Shown piece after piece: positions 35,340 to 44,558 of a stretch of DNA of 64,000 nucleotides (the stretch's first letter is position 1; each line of letters starts with the position of its first letter). The position numbers were made by a program, and so were the translations under genes. Origin of the DNA: CAYOXD01 sp964407825 (GTDB lineage Bacteria; Desulfobacterota; Desulfobacteria; Desulfobacterales; JAFDDL01); the NCBI GenBank assembly GCA_964407825.1, contig CAYOXD010000002.1, forward strand, positions 1 to 64,000, in the 5' to 3' direction. The notes beneath the pieces are model-generated. The model saw only the letters and a list, made by a program, of their open reading frames with translations, was not told where the DNA came from and did not search any database.

Positions 35340-36380
35340 TCACCTCTTTGCCTTCCTCTGCCATGCCAGAAGGATCGGGCTTGCCACATAGATCGAGGAA
35401 TAGGTCCCCACAACGACCCCAACGAGCATGGTAAAGGCAAAGTCATGAATAATGCCCCCACCGAGGAAGAAGAGCGCCAGCAGAACCAACACGACCGTAC
35501 CGGACGTCAACAGCGTTCGGCTGAGAGTATCATTGACGCTCCGGTTGATGATTTCTCGCAAGGGACTCTTGGGCATTTTCTTGAGATTTTCCCGGATCCG
35601 GTCGAACACGATGATGGTGTCGTTCAGGGAATAGCCCAAAATGGTCAGCAGCGCCGCGATGATGGGAAGGGTGAATTCCTTTCCGGAAAAGACGAACATG
35701 CCCGTCGTGATGGTGACGTCATGGATCAAGGCCACGATGGCGCCCATGGCGTATCGCAGGTCCAGAAACCAGAAGAGCACGAGGGTGATCAGCAGGGCGG
35801 CGCCGATCAGGTAATAGATCCCCAAGCCAATGAGAGACACGAGGTAGACCCCTCCAATCAGCGCTGCGACCATGGCGCCGCTGACCATCCATTTCGTCTC
35901 GAACCGGCCGGAGATGTAAATCGTGATAAAGAGCAGGGTGTAGAAAAGGGCATAGGCGGCCTTGTCCCGTAGATCCTTGCCGACCTTGGGGCCGACCATT
36001 TCCACCCTGCGGATTTCCACCTTGGACTTCGTATCGGCGGAGAGGATCTTCGCAAGTTTCGCTGAAAACTTATCGGTCGGCATATCGAAGCGGTCGGTAT
36101 GGATCAGAAATTCATTGTTTTCCGCATTCCCGAAGCGTTGCACGGTGACGCCAGTGATGTGCTGGGCCGTCAGGCTCTTCTTAATGCCGGGTATGCTGAC
36201 AGGCGTGGTGAAGCGCACCTGAATTACGGTGCCGCCGACGAAATCGATCCCCTCCTTGGGTCCCCCCTCGATCCACAGCAGGAGAAAAGTGCCCAGGATC
36301 AACGAGAGGGAGAGGGTATAGGCGAACTTTCGTAATCTGACAAAATCGATATTGGTGCCAGGTTTCACAAGCTGGAACAT
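35340..36380 (-). CDS. secF: Protein translocase subunit SecF
   Basis: A 346-residue inner-membrane RND-type subunit aiding protein export. The opening FVRLRKFAYTLSLSLIL precedes the first helix. A periplasmic P1-like domain (about 45-160) and a six-helix core follow, containing GAIVALIHDVTITTGMF and AALLTILGYSLNDTIIVFDRIREN, the SecF signature. Typical length is about 300-350. It follows secD by 34 bases. Confidence 0.95.
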   Translation of the reverse strand: MFQLVKPGTNIDFVRLRKFAYTLSLSLILGTFLLLWIEGGPKEGIDFVGGTVIQVRFTTPVSIPGIKKSLTAQHITGVTVQRFGNAENNEFLIHTDRFDMPTDKFSAKLAKILSADTKSKVEIRRVEMVGPKVGKDLRDKAAYALFYTLLFITIYISGRFETKWMVSGAMVAALIGGVYLVSLIGLGIYYLIGAALLITLVLFWFLDLRYAMGAIVALIHDVTITTGMFVFSGKEFTLPIIAALLTILGYSLNDTIIVFDRIRENLKKMPKSPLREIINRSVNDTLSRTLLTSGTVVLVLLALFFLGGGIIHDFAFTMLVGVVVGTYSSIYVASPILLAWQRKAKR

Positions 36381-36414
36381 GGGTTCTATCCTTCGTTTTG
36401 GCTCGATTCCTCGT

Positions 36415-37989
36415 TTAAATGCTCAGCTGCTTGACTTTCCGCTTGGTCAGAAGCAAATCGAAAAGATACCGGCTGAAAACCAATGCGGTGAAAAGACTCG
36501 ATACCACCCCCAGGCTCAGGGTGACGGCGAACCCCTTGACCGGCCCGGTGCCGAACTGAAAGAGCACCAGGGCGGCAATCAACGTGGTGATGTTGGAGTC
36601 CATGATGGTCAGGGTGGCCCGATCGAAGCCGGCGTCCACGGCTGCCATGGGCATTTTGCCAATGCGTAGCTCCTCCCTTATTCTTTCAAATATCAACACG
36701 TTGGAATCGACAGCCATACCGATGGTCAAAATGACGCCGGCAATGCCCGGCAGGGTCAGGGTCGCCTTGAAGGCCGCCAGGCCGGCGGCGATCAGCACGA
36801 TGTTCAAGGCCAGGGCCACGTCCGCGATGACCCCGGAGAGCCGGTAATATACCGCCATAAAGACAATGACGAGAATGCCGGCCACGATGGTGGACAGAAT
36901 GCCCTTATGTATGGAATCGGCTCCCAGGGAGGGGCCCACGGTCCTCTCCTCAAGCACTTTTACAGGAGCCGGCAGGGCGCCGGCCCGCAGCACGATGGCC
37001 AGGTCCTTGGCCTCCGTCATGCTGAAGTTCCCCGTGATTCGCGCATGTCCCCCGGATATTCTCTCCTGGATGACCGGAGCGGTCTGAATCTTGTTGTCCA
37101 GGACAATGGCCAACCGCTTGTTTACATTGTCCTCGGTAATATTGGCGAAAATATCCGCGCCCTTCCTGTCGAAGTCGAGGGTGACATCAGGCTCATTCGT
37201 GCGCGAATCGATCTGCACCCGGGCATCGGACACATATCTTCCCGTGAGAAGAGCGTGCTTGAAGACGACGAAGGGGGTCCTTTCGATGCGGCCCGTGTCC
37301 GGATTTCTCACCACCTTATATAGAAGTTCCGTTCCGGGGGGGAGTTGGCCCTGTTTCGCCGCACCGATATCGGCATTGTCGTCCACCAGTTTGAACTCCA
37401 GGAGGGCGGTCTTGCCGATAAGGGCTTTGGCCCGTTGAGCGTTCACCACCCCAGGCAGCTGAATGAGGATACGGTTTGATCCCTGGCGGCGGATGTCCGG
37501 CTCGGAAACGCCAAATTGATCGATGCGATTGCGGATGGTCTCCAGGGCCTGCTCCTCGGCCTGATTCTTGATGTGGGCCACCTGCTTCTCCTGCAGGCCA
37601 TAGACAAACGTCGGCTGGGCTGCAGCGGTGTCGCGGGACAGCTCGCGAAGATCCGGGTATTCCTTGTTAAGAAACGTATCAAAGGCATTGATCATGTCCT
37701 GGGAGCCGAGCTGCACCTGGAGACGCTCCCCCTTGATCCGTTCGATTTGGCTGAAGCGGATGCGATCCTTTCGCATCTCGCTTTTCATATCCTCGGCCAT
37801 GCGATCGATGTTGCCCTCAACGGCCTTGTTCGTTTCCACCTCGAGAACCAGCTGCATGCCTCCCCGAAGATCCAGGCCGAGATTGATCTTCTTATGGGGC
37901 CACATGGGTTTGAAGCTCGGCAGCACGAGGATAACCGCCGTCAGGAGCACACCGATACTTGTTGCCAATCTCCATGAAATGCTGTTCAA
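36415..37989 (-). CDS. secD: Protein translocase subunit SecD
   Basis: A 524-residue partner of SecF. One N-terminal helix leads to KINLGLDLRGGMQLVLEVE near 34-52. A large periplasmic domain (60-330) contains IRNRIDQFGVSEPDIRRQG and RISGGHARITGNFS. The C-terminal membrane core has MAVYYRLSGVIADVALALNIVLI and TIGMAVDSNVLIFERIREELR. Length and order yajC-secD-secF are standard. Confidence 0.96.
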   Translation of the reverse strand: MNSISWRLATSIGVLLTAVILVLPSFKPMWPHKKINLGLDLRGGMQLVLEVETNKAVEGNIDRMAEDMKSEMRKDRIRFSQIERIKGERLQVQLGSQDMINAFDTFLNKEYPDLRELSRDTAAAQPTFVYGLQEKQVAHIKNQAEEQALETIRNRIDQFGVSEPDIRRQGSNRILIQLPGVVNAQRAKALIGKTALLEFKLVDDNADIGAAKQGQLPPGTELLYKVVRNPDTGRIERTPFVVFKHALLTGRYVSDARVQIDSRTNEPDVTLDFDRKGADIFANITEDNVNKRLAIVLDNKIQTAPVIQERISGGHARITGNFSMTEAKDLAIVLRAGALPAPVKVLEERTVGPSLGADSIHKGILSTIVAGILVIVFMAVYYRLSGVIADVALALNIVLIAAGLAAFKATLTLPGIAGVILTIGMAVDSNVLIFERIREELRIGKMPMAAVDAGFDRATLTIMDSNITTLIAALVLFQFGTGPVKGFAVTLSLGVVSSLFTALVFSRYLFDLLLTKRKVKQLSI

Positions 37990-38040
37990 TTGAGCGTTTC
38001 CTTTCCTACCTGTTCAACGGGATCTCGAGCGCTTCTCCGG

Positions 38041-38367
38041 TTAGGCGGCCTCTTCCTGGGAAACCTTGACGGATACGTTCCCCCGCGTCACCTTGATACG
38101 CACCCGGTCCGCGATTTCCACCGTGACGGTGGCTTCGTCCATCCCCGTAATGCGACCGTGAATTCCGCCGGAAGTAATGATGCGGTCTCCCTTTTTCAGG
38201 TTTTGAACCATTTCGCGGTGTTCTTTGGTTTTCTTCTGTTGGGGTCGGATCAGCAGAAAATAGAAGATCACGAACATGATAATCAGGGGGATAAGTGTCC
38301 CGTAAGGCCCGGCGCCCGACGGTGCGGCCGCGCTCCCCGTTGCCATTGCATGTGCGATAGATACCAA
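38041..38367 (-). CDS. yajC: Preprotein translocase accessory subunit YajC
   Basis: A 108-residue membrane protein: a Gly/Ala-rich N-terminus, one helix (about 24-43, TLIPLIIMFVIFYFLLIRPQ) and a soluble part with QKKTKEHREMVQNLKKGDRIITSGGIHGRITG, the family signature. It is first in the yajC-secD-secF unit. In the same strand it follows a LysM-like gene by about 100 bases. Confidence 0.95.
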   Translation of the reverse strand: MVSIAHAMATGSAAAPSGAGPYGTLIPLIIMFVIFYFLLIRPQQKKTKEHREMVQNLKKGDRIITSGGIHGRITGMDEATVTVEIADRVRIKVTRGNVSVKVSQEEAA

Positions 38368-38471
38368 GGTAAACCCTCCTCAAAAAAATAAAAAACAGTT
38401 GCAATTTCCACATCCTCGCGAAAGTTGCAACTCCTATACGTTAATTATCCCGCGCGGTCAAATGTTTCGTT

Positions 38472-39221
38472 TCATTGGTCCGCCGGTATCCACAGGGTTT
38501 CCCCATCGAATTTAAGATGGTTGATGTGCGCCACATCGATCTGGTCCAGGAGGGAAGATACCTGCTTCATGTCGAAAACGACGATTTTGCTCAACGGGTA
38601 GATGAGGTTTAAATTTGTATCTACATGATTTTCTTTTATATTATAGATATGAACCATGCCCTCCGAAAATTTCAGGATCTTCCCGACCCCGGAGCTGTAT
38701 CCCAGACGGTTGGGTTCATCACTGACCAGGGAAAGCGTAACGCCGCGCCTTTTGAAATAGTCCCTCAGAAATTGAAAATGCACATTCCAAATATTGTCTC
38801 CAGGTTGAACGACATAAATACCGTACACATGATCGTTGCCACTGCGCTGGCCAGCGGCTTCCCCCACGTTTTTCTCCACAATGTCACCTTGCTGCCGGTG
38901 GATCCGGTCGAGGATCTCCTGCATGGACACGGTGGTATCGCCGATCTTGACGGTCTCATTCGGCCGGACGATCAGGTCCACTCCCTTGTCGACACCGTAT
39001 TTGGCTTTGCGCTTGTCCGTTAGCGCTCCCTGATCCTTCTGCGGTCCATGGTATGCGATCACCGGCTCATTCCTGATGGTGCTGGCAACCGGCTCGGCAG
39101 GCTTGATGGGTTTCTTTTCCCTCTGCAATTGGGTGAGAAGCGCTGCCCCTGCTGCGAGGACAAACACCCCGATCAGTAACAACGCCAACTGATTGTTCGG
39201 ACTCAAGGGCTTTCGTCGCAT
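38472..39221 (-). CDS. Membrane-anchored LysM-like hypothetical protein
   Basis: A 249-residue protein with one N-terminal helix (about 12-30, LALLLIGVFVLAAGAALLTQL), a spacer, and a soluble domain. YGIYVVQPGDNIWNVHFQFLRDYF (about 134-157) resembles a LysM repeat, the peptidoglycan-binding module. The ATG at 39221 is chosen for its GGAAGGAAGG ribosome site; a longer frame reaches 39284. It lies 64 bases after rng. Function unknown; cell-wall attachment is an inference. Confidence 0.72.
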   Translation of the reverse strand: MRRKPLSPNNQLALLLIGVFVLAAGAALLTQLQREKKPIKPAEPVASTIRNEPVIAYHGPQKDQGALTDKRKAKYGVDKGVDLIVRPNETVKIGDTTVSMQEILDRIHRQQGDIVEKNVGEAAGQRSGNDHVYGIYVVQPGDNIWNVHFQFLRDYFKRRGVTLSLVSDEPNRLGYSSGVGKILKFSEGMVHIYNIKENHVDTNLNLIYPLSKIVVFDMKQVSSLLDQIDVAHINHLKFDGETLWIPADQ

Positions 39222-39285
39222 AGGGCCTTCCTTCCGTATGGGGCGGGTCGACATTGAAATACAGGATTGATAAAAGGGTGTCAAC

Positions 39286-40749
39286 CTAGTCCCGCTTCAC
39301 CTCACAGTCCCCCGGAACCATGGCGGGGTTGCCCTCGATGCGGATGGTGAGGTTGCGGCGGACCTCCAGATCCATGATATCCTTGCGCTTGCAGTTGAGC
39401 AGATAATCTGCCACCGCCGCGGGCACAATGCCCACCACCTGGGAGCCGCCGTCCTTGAGTGTTGCCAGACGCAGCTTTCTCAGAAAGCTCAGGGAGAGGG
39501 ATTCCCTGGAGGCGATGATGCCCATGCCCCGGCAGTGGGGGCATGGCTCGTAGCTGCCGAACTCAATGGAGGGACGGATTCGCTGTCGGCTCATTTCCAT
39601 GAGGCCGAACTGGGATATCCTTCCCACTTTGGTGCGGGCCTTGTCCTTTTTCAGATGGGTCTTCAATGCCCGTTCCACCTCCAGCTTGTGCTTGGTCTCC
39701 TTCATGTCGATCAGGTCGAGAACGATCAGTCCTCCTAGATCCCGCAACCGTAGCTGCCGGGAGATTTCCTCCACCGCCTCCAGGTTGGTCTCAAGGGCGG
39801 TATGCTCGATGGATTTCTGGTGGGTCATTTTCCCTGAGTTGACGTCGATGGCCACCAGGGCTTCGGTCTGCTCCACCACGATGGAGCCGCCGGATTTGAG
39901 TTTGACGCGTTGTTCATAGATGGAGGTGATCTGCTCCTCAAGTTGGTATTTGCTGAAAATAGGCTTATCGCCCCGGTAAAGCTTGACGATGCGGGTGCTC
40001 TTGGGGGAAATGATATGGAGGAAATCCTTTACCTCTTTATATACATCCTCATTGTCGATGAGAATTTCCGTTACATCCGGTGTGAAATAGTCCCGGATCG
40101 AACGGACCGACAGATTCCGCTCCTTGTAGAGAGGGGCCGGGGCCGTTTCGGAGACCGCCTTTTCCTTGATGGTTTTCCAAAGCTTCAGTAGATCCTTCAG
40201 GTCCTTTGAAATCATGGCCTTTGAGCCGAGTATCCCGGCAGTTCTCACAATGAGCCCATACTCTTCGGGCAGTTTCAGCTTGGCGACCATTTCCCTGAGC
40301 TTCTGACGCTCCTCCTCTCCTTCCAGCTTTCGGGTGATGCCCCGGTTCTTGCTGCCTGGCATGAGGACGATATACCGGCCCGCAAGGGAGATGTAGGTGG
40401 TCAGCATGGCACCCTTGGTGGCCACGGGATCCTTGGTCACCTGCACGAGGAGTTCCTGGCCTCGCTTGATCTTGTGTTTGATGCTCTTGTCGCCAGCCGG
40501 GTTTTCTTGAAAGTAATCGCTATGGATTTCATGCATTTGCAGAAAACCGTGACGTTCCGCCCCATAGTCCACGAAGGCCGCCTGAAGGCTGGGTTCGATG
40601 CGCGATACCACGCCCTTGTAAATGTTGCCGTGAGTAATTTCCCGCTTGGCGCTCTCGATTTGGAAATCTTCCAGCTTGCTGTCCAGAACGTTGGCGATTC
40701 TGCATTCTTCCGCATCGACGGCATTGATGAGAATTTTTCTAATCGTCAT
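39286..40749 (-). CDS. rng: Ribonuclease G/E family protein
   Basis: A 487-residue endoribonuclease of the RNase G size class. The N-terminal S1-like domain (about 35-130) has GNIYKGVVSRIEPSLQAAFVDYGAERHGFLQMHEI. The catalytic region has GSIVVEQTEALVAIDVNSGKM and LIVLDLIDMKETKHK with its two Asp residues. The zinc-link CPHCRGMG is present near 410. It lacks the long C-terminal scaffold of RNase E. A good promoter lies upstream at 40897-40925. Confidence 0.95.
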   Translation of the reverse strand: MTIRKILINAVDAEECRIANVLDSKLEDFQIESAKREITHGNIYKGVVSRIEPSLQAAFVDYGAERHGFLQMHEIHSDYFQENPAGDKSIKHKIKRGQELLVQVTKDPVATKGAMLTTYISLAGRYIVLMPGSKNRGITRKLEGEEERQKLREMVAKLKLPEEYGLIVRTAGILGSKAMISKDLKDLLKLWKTIKEKAVSETAPAPLYKERNLSVRSIRDYFTPDVTEILIDNEDVYKEVKDFLHIISPKSTRIVKLYRGDKPIFSKYQLEEQITSIYEQRVKLKSGGSIVVEQTEALVAIDVNSGKMTHQKSIEHTALETNLEAVEEISRQLRLRDLGGLIVLDLIDMKETKHKLEVERALKTHLKKDKARTKVGRISQFGLMEMSRQRIRPSIEFGSYEPCPHCRGMGIIASRESLSLSFLRKLRLATLKDGGSQVVGIVPAAVADYLLNCKRKDIMDLEVRRNLTIRIEGNPAMVPGDCEVKRD

Positions 40750-40896
40750 ATGGTTTTTGTCCCTTATCCCTCCTTGCGATGATATCCGTTAATATGGCCT
40801 TCAAGAGGCTGGCTGCGCCCGCCACCTTGCCAAAGCATCGTCTTGAAGCTGTTGCGTCACAGGTGATGATAACCTTTTCTAATACTTTCTGTTTCC

Positions 40897-40925
40897 TGAA
40901 TATGCAAGAGTTTCGCGCAAGTCAA
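40897..40925 (-). promoter_or_regulatory. Promoter for rng
   Basis: TTGACT (40925-40920) and TATTCA (40902-40897) separated by 17 bases on the minus strand, about 150 bases before the rng start. The whole 345-base divergent gap 40750-41094 was read. A T-box leader for leuS was looked for and not seen, and no other feature was recognised. Confidence 0.55.
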
Positions 40926-41094
40926 TCGATTTCTGACCAAAGATATTTGAATTTTCCGGTGTTCATGCTCCATGCCCCGGGTGTCTTGCTATTTGCATTT
41001 CATTGTGGCATGAGAGGCAGTCATGTGGTGCGGTGGTCAAGCCGCTGCGGCCTTCATTTGCAATGGAAGTTTTCCAGGGAGGGGAAGAGCACCG

Positions 41095-43686
41095 ATGGAA
41101 GAGAAATACGATCCGCCGCGCATTGAATCCAAATGGCAGGAATTCTGGAAGGATAATGCGCTTTTCAAGGTCCAGGCCGACTCAGACCGGCCGAAATACT
41201 ATCTATTGGAGATGTTCCCTTATCCCTCTGGCAATATCCACATGGGCCACGTGCGCAATTACACCATCGGGGACGTAGTGGCGCGCTACAAACGGATGAA
41301 AGGATATAATGTCCTTCATCCCATGGGCTGGGACGCCTTCGGCATGCCCGCCGAGAACGCGGCTATCGCCAATGATACACACCCGGCAAGGTGGACCTAC
41401 GATAATATTGCTAACATGCGAAGCCAATTGAAACGGCTAGGATTTTCCTACGATTGGGATCGGGAAATCGCCACCTGCCGTCCGGAGTATTACCGGTGGG
41501 AACAATGGCTCTTTCTCAAGATGTATGAAAAGGGCATGGCCTATCGAAAGGAATCCTACGTGAACTGGTGCGAGACCTGTCAGACCGTTCTGGCCAACGA
41601 ACAGGTGGAAGCGGGCCTGTGCTGGCGGTGCAGTAAACAGGTCATCCAGAAGAAGCTCTGGCAGTGGTTTTTCCGGATTAGCGATTATGCCGAGGATCTT
41701 TTGGTGCATTGCGATCAGCTGCCCGGCTGGCCGGAAAAGGTCGTCAGCATGCAGAAAAACTGGATTGGCAAAAGCATCGGCACGGAGATCCAGTTTCAGG
41801 TGGAAGGGGGGGCGGAGCCGATCACCGTTTTCACCACCCGGCCGGATACAGTCTTCGGGGCCACCTTCATGTGTCTGGCCCCTGAGCATCCCCTGGTGCC
41901 GCAGCTGGCCGCCGGCACGGACCAGGCGCAGACGGTGGACGAATTCATTCAGCGGATGTCCATGCAGGACAGGTCCACAAAGGCCGTGGATACCCATGAG
42001 AAGGAGGGGGTGTTCACCGGTGCTTATGCCATCAATCCCCTGAGCGGTCGGCGGATGCCCGTTTACACGGGAAATTTCGTTCTCATGGGTTACGGAACGG
42101 GCGCCATCATGTCCGTGCCAGCCCATGATCAGCGGGATTACGAGTTCGCCCGGAAATACGACCTCGATATTATTCCGGTGGTGCTGCCCAAGGGCGAGTC
42201 CCTGGATCCGTGCACCATGGATGCAGCCTTCATTGAGGCGGGCATCATGGCCAACTCCGGCCGGTTCGACGGCATGGACAGCCGGGAAGCCCAGGAAGCA
42301 ATTGCCAATCACCTGGAAGAACAGGGGGTTGGGAAGAAGACCGTCAGCTACCGACTGCGGGACTGGGGCATCTCCAGACAGCGTTACTGGGGAGCGCCCA
42401 TTCCCATGATCCACTGTCCCCGTTGCGGAATCGTGCCGGTACCCGAGACCGATCTGCCCATTGTGCTGCCGGAAGAGGCGGACCTCCTGCCCGGGGGCGG
42501 CTCTCCGCTTCGGGGCCATGACAGCTTCAGGCAGGTGACGTGCCCTGCCTGCGGCGCTGCAGACGCCTGCCGGGAAACCGATACCATGGACACCTTCGTC
42601 GAGTCCTCCTGGTACTTCGAGCGTTACTGCAGTCCCCGTTTCGACGCCGGGATGTTCGATCGCCGGGCCGTGGATTACTGGATGCCCGTTGATCAGTATA
42701 TCGGGGGGGTGGAGCATGCCATTTTGCATCTTCTCTACGCCCGTTATTTCACCCGGGTCCTCCATGAACTGGGGCTGGTGGGCATCAGGGAGCCCTTCTC
42801 CCGGCTGTTGACCCAGGGCATGGTCTGCAAGGAGACGGTTACCTGCCCCACCCACGGGTTCCTGTTTCCTTCCGATGCGGTGCCCGCCGGGGAGGGCAGA
42901 ACCTGCGCCAAATGCGGCGCCGAGGCCATGGTTGGCCGTGTGGAAAAAATGAGCAAGTCCAAGAAGAACGTCATCGATCCCAACGCCCTGCTGGATCAAT
43001 ACGGTGCGGACACCACCCGACTGTTCTGCCTCTTTGCCGCCCCGCCCGAACGGGACCTTGAATGGAGTGAAAGCGGGGTGGAGGGAGCGCACCGCTTCTT
43101 GAACCGCATCTGGCGGCTTGCTCGGGCTTGGATGGACGGGCTGGCCGAGACGGCCGGATTTGCGGGCCCCCTGGACCAGCTCAGGGGACAAACACGGGAA
43201 CTTCACCAGAAGACCCACGAGACCATCCGCAAGGTCGGTGGCGATATCGAAGACCGGTTTCATCTGAACACGGCCATCAGTGCGGTAATGGAACTGGTAA
43301 ACCTGATGCACGGCGTCAGTCCTTCTCAGGAGGAACCCCATGCCGCAGCGGTCTGCCGCAGTGCCCTGGAATCGGTGGTATTGCTTCTGGGGCCCTTTGT
43401 CCCCCACTTTTCAGAAGAAATCTGGCAGGCTTTGGGAAACGACACCAGTGTTCTTCAGGCCCCGTGGCCCGAGTACAGCAAGGAGGCCCTCGTAAAGGAG
43501 GACCTGTTGATCGTGGTGCAGGTGAATGGAAAGCTGCGTCACCGTTTTATCATTGCCGCCGAGGCCACGGAGGATGACATACGCCGGGTGGCACTGGCGG
43601 ACCCGCATGTCCTAAAATTCATCGAGGGCAAGGCCATTCGAAAAGTGGTCGTAGTCAAGCGCAAGCTGGTGAACATCGTGGTGTAG
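41095..43686 (+). CDS. leuS: Leucyl-tRNA synthetase
   Basis: An 863-residue class I synthetase. The ATG at 41095 follows a GGGAGGGG ribosome site; 24 upstream in-frame codons are Cys/Gly-rich and not conserved in appearance. The HIGH-type motif is HMGH (49-52). The editing domain contains [12 protein letters not shown] and [10 protein letters not shown]. The KMSKS motif is present ([13 protein letters not shown]), and two zinc-binding Cys pairs (CPRCG and CPACG) are near 465 and 510. It is the head of a run with lptE, the usual leuS-lptE neighbour order. Confidence 0.97.
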   Translation: MEEKYDPPRIESKWQEFWKDNALFKVQADSDRPKYYLLEMFPYPSGNIHMGHVRNYTIGDVVARYKRMKGYNVLHPMGWDAFGMPAENAAIANDTHPARWTYDNIANMRSQLKRLGFSYDWDREIATCRPEYYRWEQWLFLKMYEKGMAYRKESYVNWCETCQTVLANEQVEAGLCWRCSKQVIQKKLWQWFFRISDYAEDLLVHCDQLPGWPEKVVSMQKNWIGKSIGTEIQFQVEGGAEPITVFTTRPDTVFGATFMCLAPEHPLVPQLAAGTDQAQTVDEFIQRMSMQDRSTKAVDTHEKEGVFTGAYAINPLSGRRMPVYTGNFVLMGYGTGAIMSVPAHDQRDYEFARKYDLDIIPVVLPKGESLDPCTMDAAFIEAGIMANSGRFDGMDSREAQEAIANHLEEQGVGKKTVSYRLRDWGISRQRYWGAPIPMIHCPRCGIVPVPETDLPIVLPEEADLLPGGGSPLRGHDSFRQVTCPACGAADACRETDTMDTFVESSWYFERYCSPRFDAGMFDRRAVDYWMPVDQYIGGVEHAILHLLYARYFTRVLHELGLVGIREPFSRLLTQGMVCKETVTCPTHGFLFPSDAVPAGEGRTCAKCGAEAMVGRVEKMSKSKKNVIDPNALLDQYGADTTRLFCLFAAPPERDLEWSESGVEGAHRFLNRIWRLARAWMDGLAETAGFAGPLDQLRGQTRELHQKTHETIRKVGGDIEDRFHLNTAISAVMELVNLMHGVSPSQEEPHAAAVCRSALESVVLLLGPFVPHFSEEIWQALGNDTSVLQAPWPEYSKEALVKEDLLIVVQVNGKLRHRFIIAAEATEDDIRRVALADPHVLKFIEGKAIRKVVVVKRKLVNIVV

Positions 43687-43711
43687 ATGCAGCCGTCAGG
43701 AGATCTCACAG

Positions 43712-44227
43712 GTGAACAAAAAGATGCCAGGAAAAAGAGTCTGGGTGGGGTGGTTATTGATCGTGGTCCTCTCCGCATGCGGGTACCGGTTTTCCGGCTC
43801 CGGCGAATTACCGAACAACGTGCGTCATGTCTATGTGACCATGCTGAAAAACCATACAAGCGAAACCGGTGTGGAAAGCGTCGTTACCAACGATCTGATC
43901 TATGAATTCAGCCGTGCCGGCACGCTCGCCCGGAACATGGGCAGCGCCGACGCCCGGTTGACCGGTGACATCGGGGGGCTCCGCCGGGAGACCATATCCC
44001 GCATTGGAATAAACACCTCCCAGGAACGCCGCGTCACCCTGACCCTTTCCCTCCGGTTGTTGGACCTCAACGGAAATACGATATGGGCCACCAGCATGTC
44101 CGATAACGAACCGTATCTTGTCGAAGTGGATAAGGAGACCACCGAGAACAATATGCGCAGGGCGATCGAAGTCCTCTCCAAGCGTCTGGCGCAAAAGGTA
44201 TACTATCGGCTTGCCGATCGGTTTTGA
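43712..44227 (+). CDS. lptE: LPS-assembly lipoprotein LptE
   Basis: A 171-residue lipoprotein that plugs the LptD barrel for LPS insertion in the outer membrane. The GTG start at 43712 has AGGAG 9 bases upstream. The signal ends in VVLSAC with the lipid Cys, followed by GYRFSGSGELPNNVRHVYV, the family opening. The body holds VVTNDLIYEFSRAGTL and LTGDIGGLRRE. It follows leuS by 25 bases, the common leuS-lptE order. The lptD gene is not in the window. Confidence 0.9.
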   Translation: MNKKMPGKRVWVGWLLIVVLSACGYRFSGSGELPNNVRHVYVTMLKNHTSETGVESVVTNDLIYEFSRAGTLARNMGSADARLTGDIGGLRRETISRIGINTSQERRVTLTLSLRLLDLNGNTIWATSMSDNEPYLVEVDKETTENNMRRAIEVLSKRLAQKVYYRLADRF

Positions 44228-44231
44228 GGAT

Positions 44232-44257
44232 CGCCGGGATAGCCGTCTATCCCGGCG
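44232..44257. terminator. Strong hairpin between convergent lptE and rpsT
   Basis: CGCCGGGATAG (44232-44242) and CTATCCCGGCG (44247-44257) form a perfect 11-bp stem with loop CCGT. It lies between the lptE stop and the rpsT stop and can serve both. There is no T-tract on either side, so it may act by stem stability or as an RNA end stabiliser. Confidence 0.6.
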
Positions 44258-44265
44258 AATCCGGA

Positions 44266-44532
44266 TCAGGCGGGTACGGCATTGACCAGCTTGGCCAGCC
44301 GGGAGATCTTTCTTGCGGCGGTTCTTTTGTGCATGGCCTTTCCCTTGGATGCCCTGTCGATGATGGATTGCACCTCCTGGAGCTGGGTGGAAAGATCCGC
44401 TGCCGGTGTCTCAGCGGCCGCACCGCGCAGCCCCTTAACGGCATTCTTGACTCTCGTTTTTACCACCTTGTTGCGGATTCGCTTGGTTTCGTTCTGTTTG
44501 GCACGTTTCAGCGCCGACTTATGATTGGCCAA
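44266..44532 (-). CDS. rpsT: 30S ribosomal protein S20
   Basis: An 88-residue, very basic protein with the canonical opening ANHKSALKRAKQNETKRIRNK and closing GKAMHKRTAARKISRLAKLVN. It binds 16S rRNA early in small-subunit assembly. Length is normal. A ribosome site AAAGGAG precedes it, and a promoter lies inside the start of the divergent murJ. Confidence 0.97.
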   Translation of the reverse strand: MANHKSALKRAKQNETKRIRNKVVKTRVKNAVKGLRGAAAETPAADLSTQLQEVQSIIDRASKGKAMHKRTAARKISRLAKLVNAVPA

Positions 44533-44558
44533 GGTCTCGTACTCCTTTCGAAATTGAG

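Noticed and set aside
40750..41094. T-box leader for leuS
   Set aside because: The gap lacks the TGGNACCGCG-type T-box sequence and a specifier-loop hairpin.
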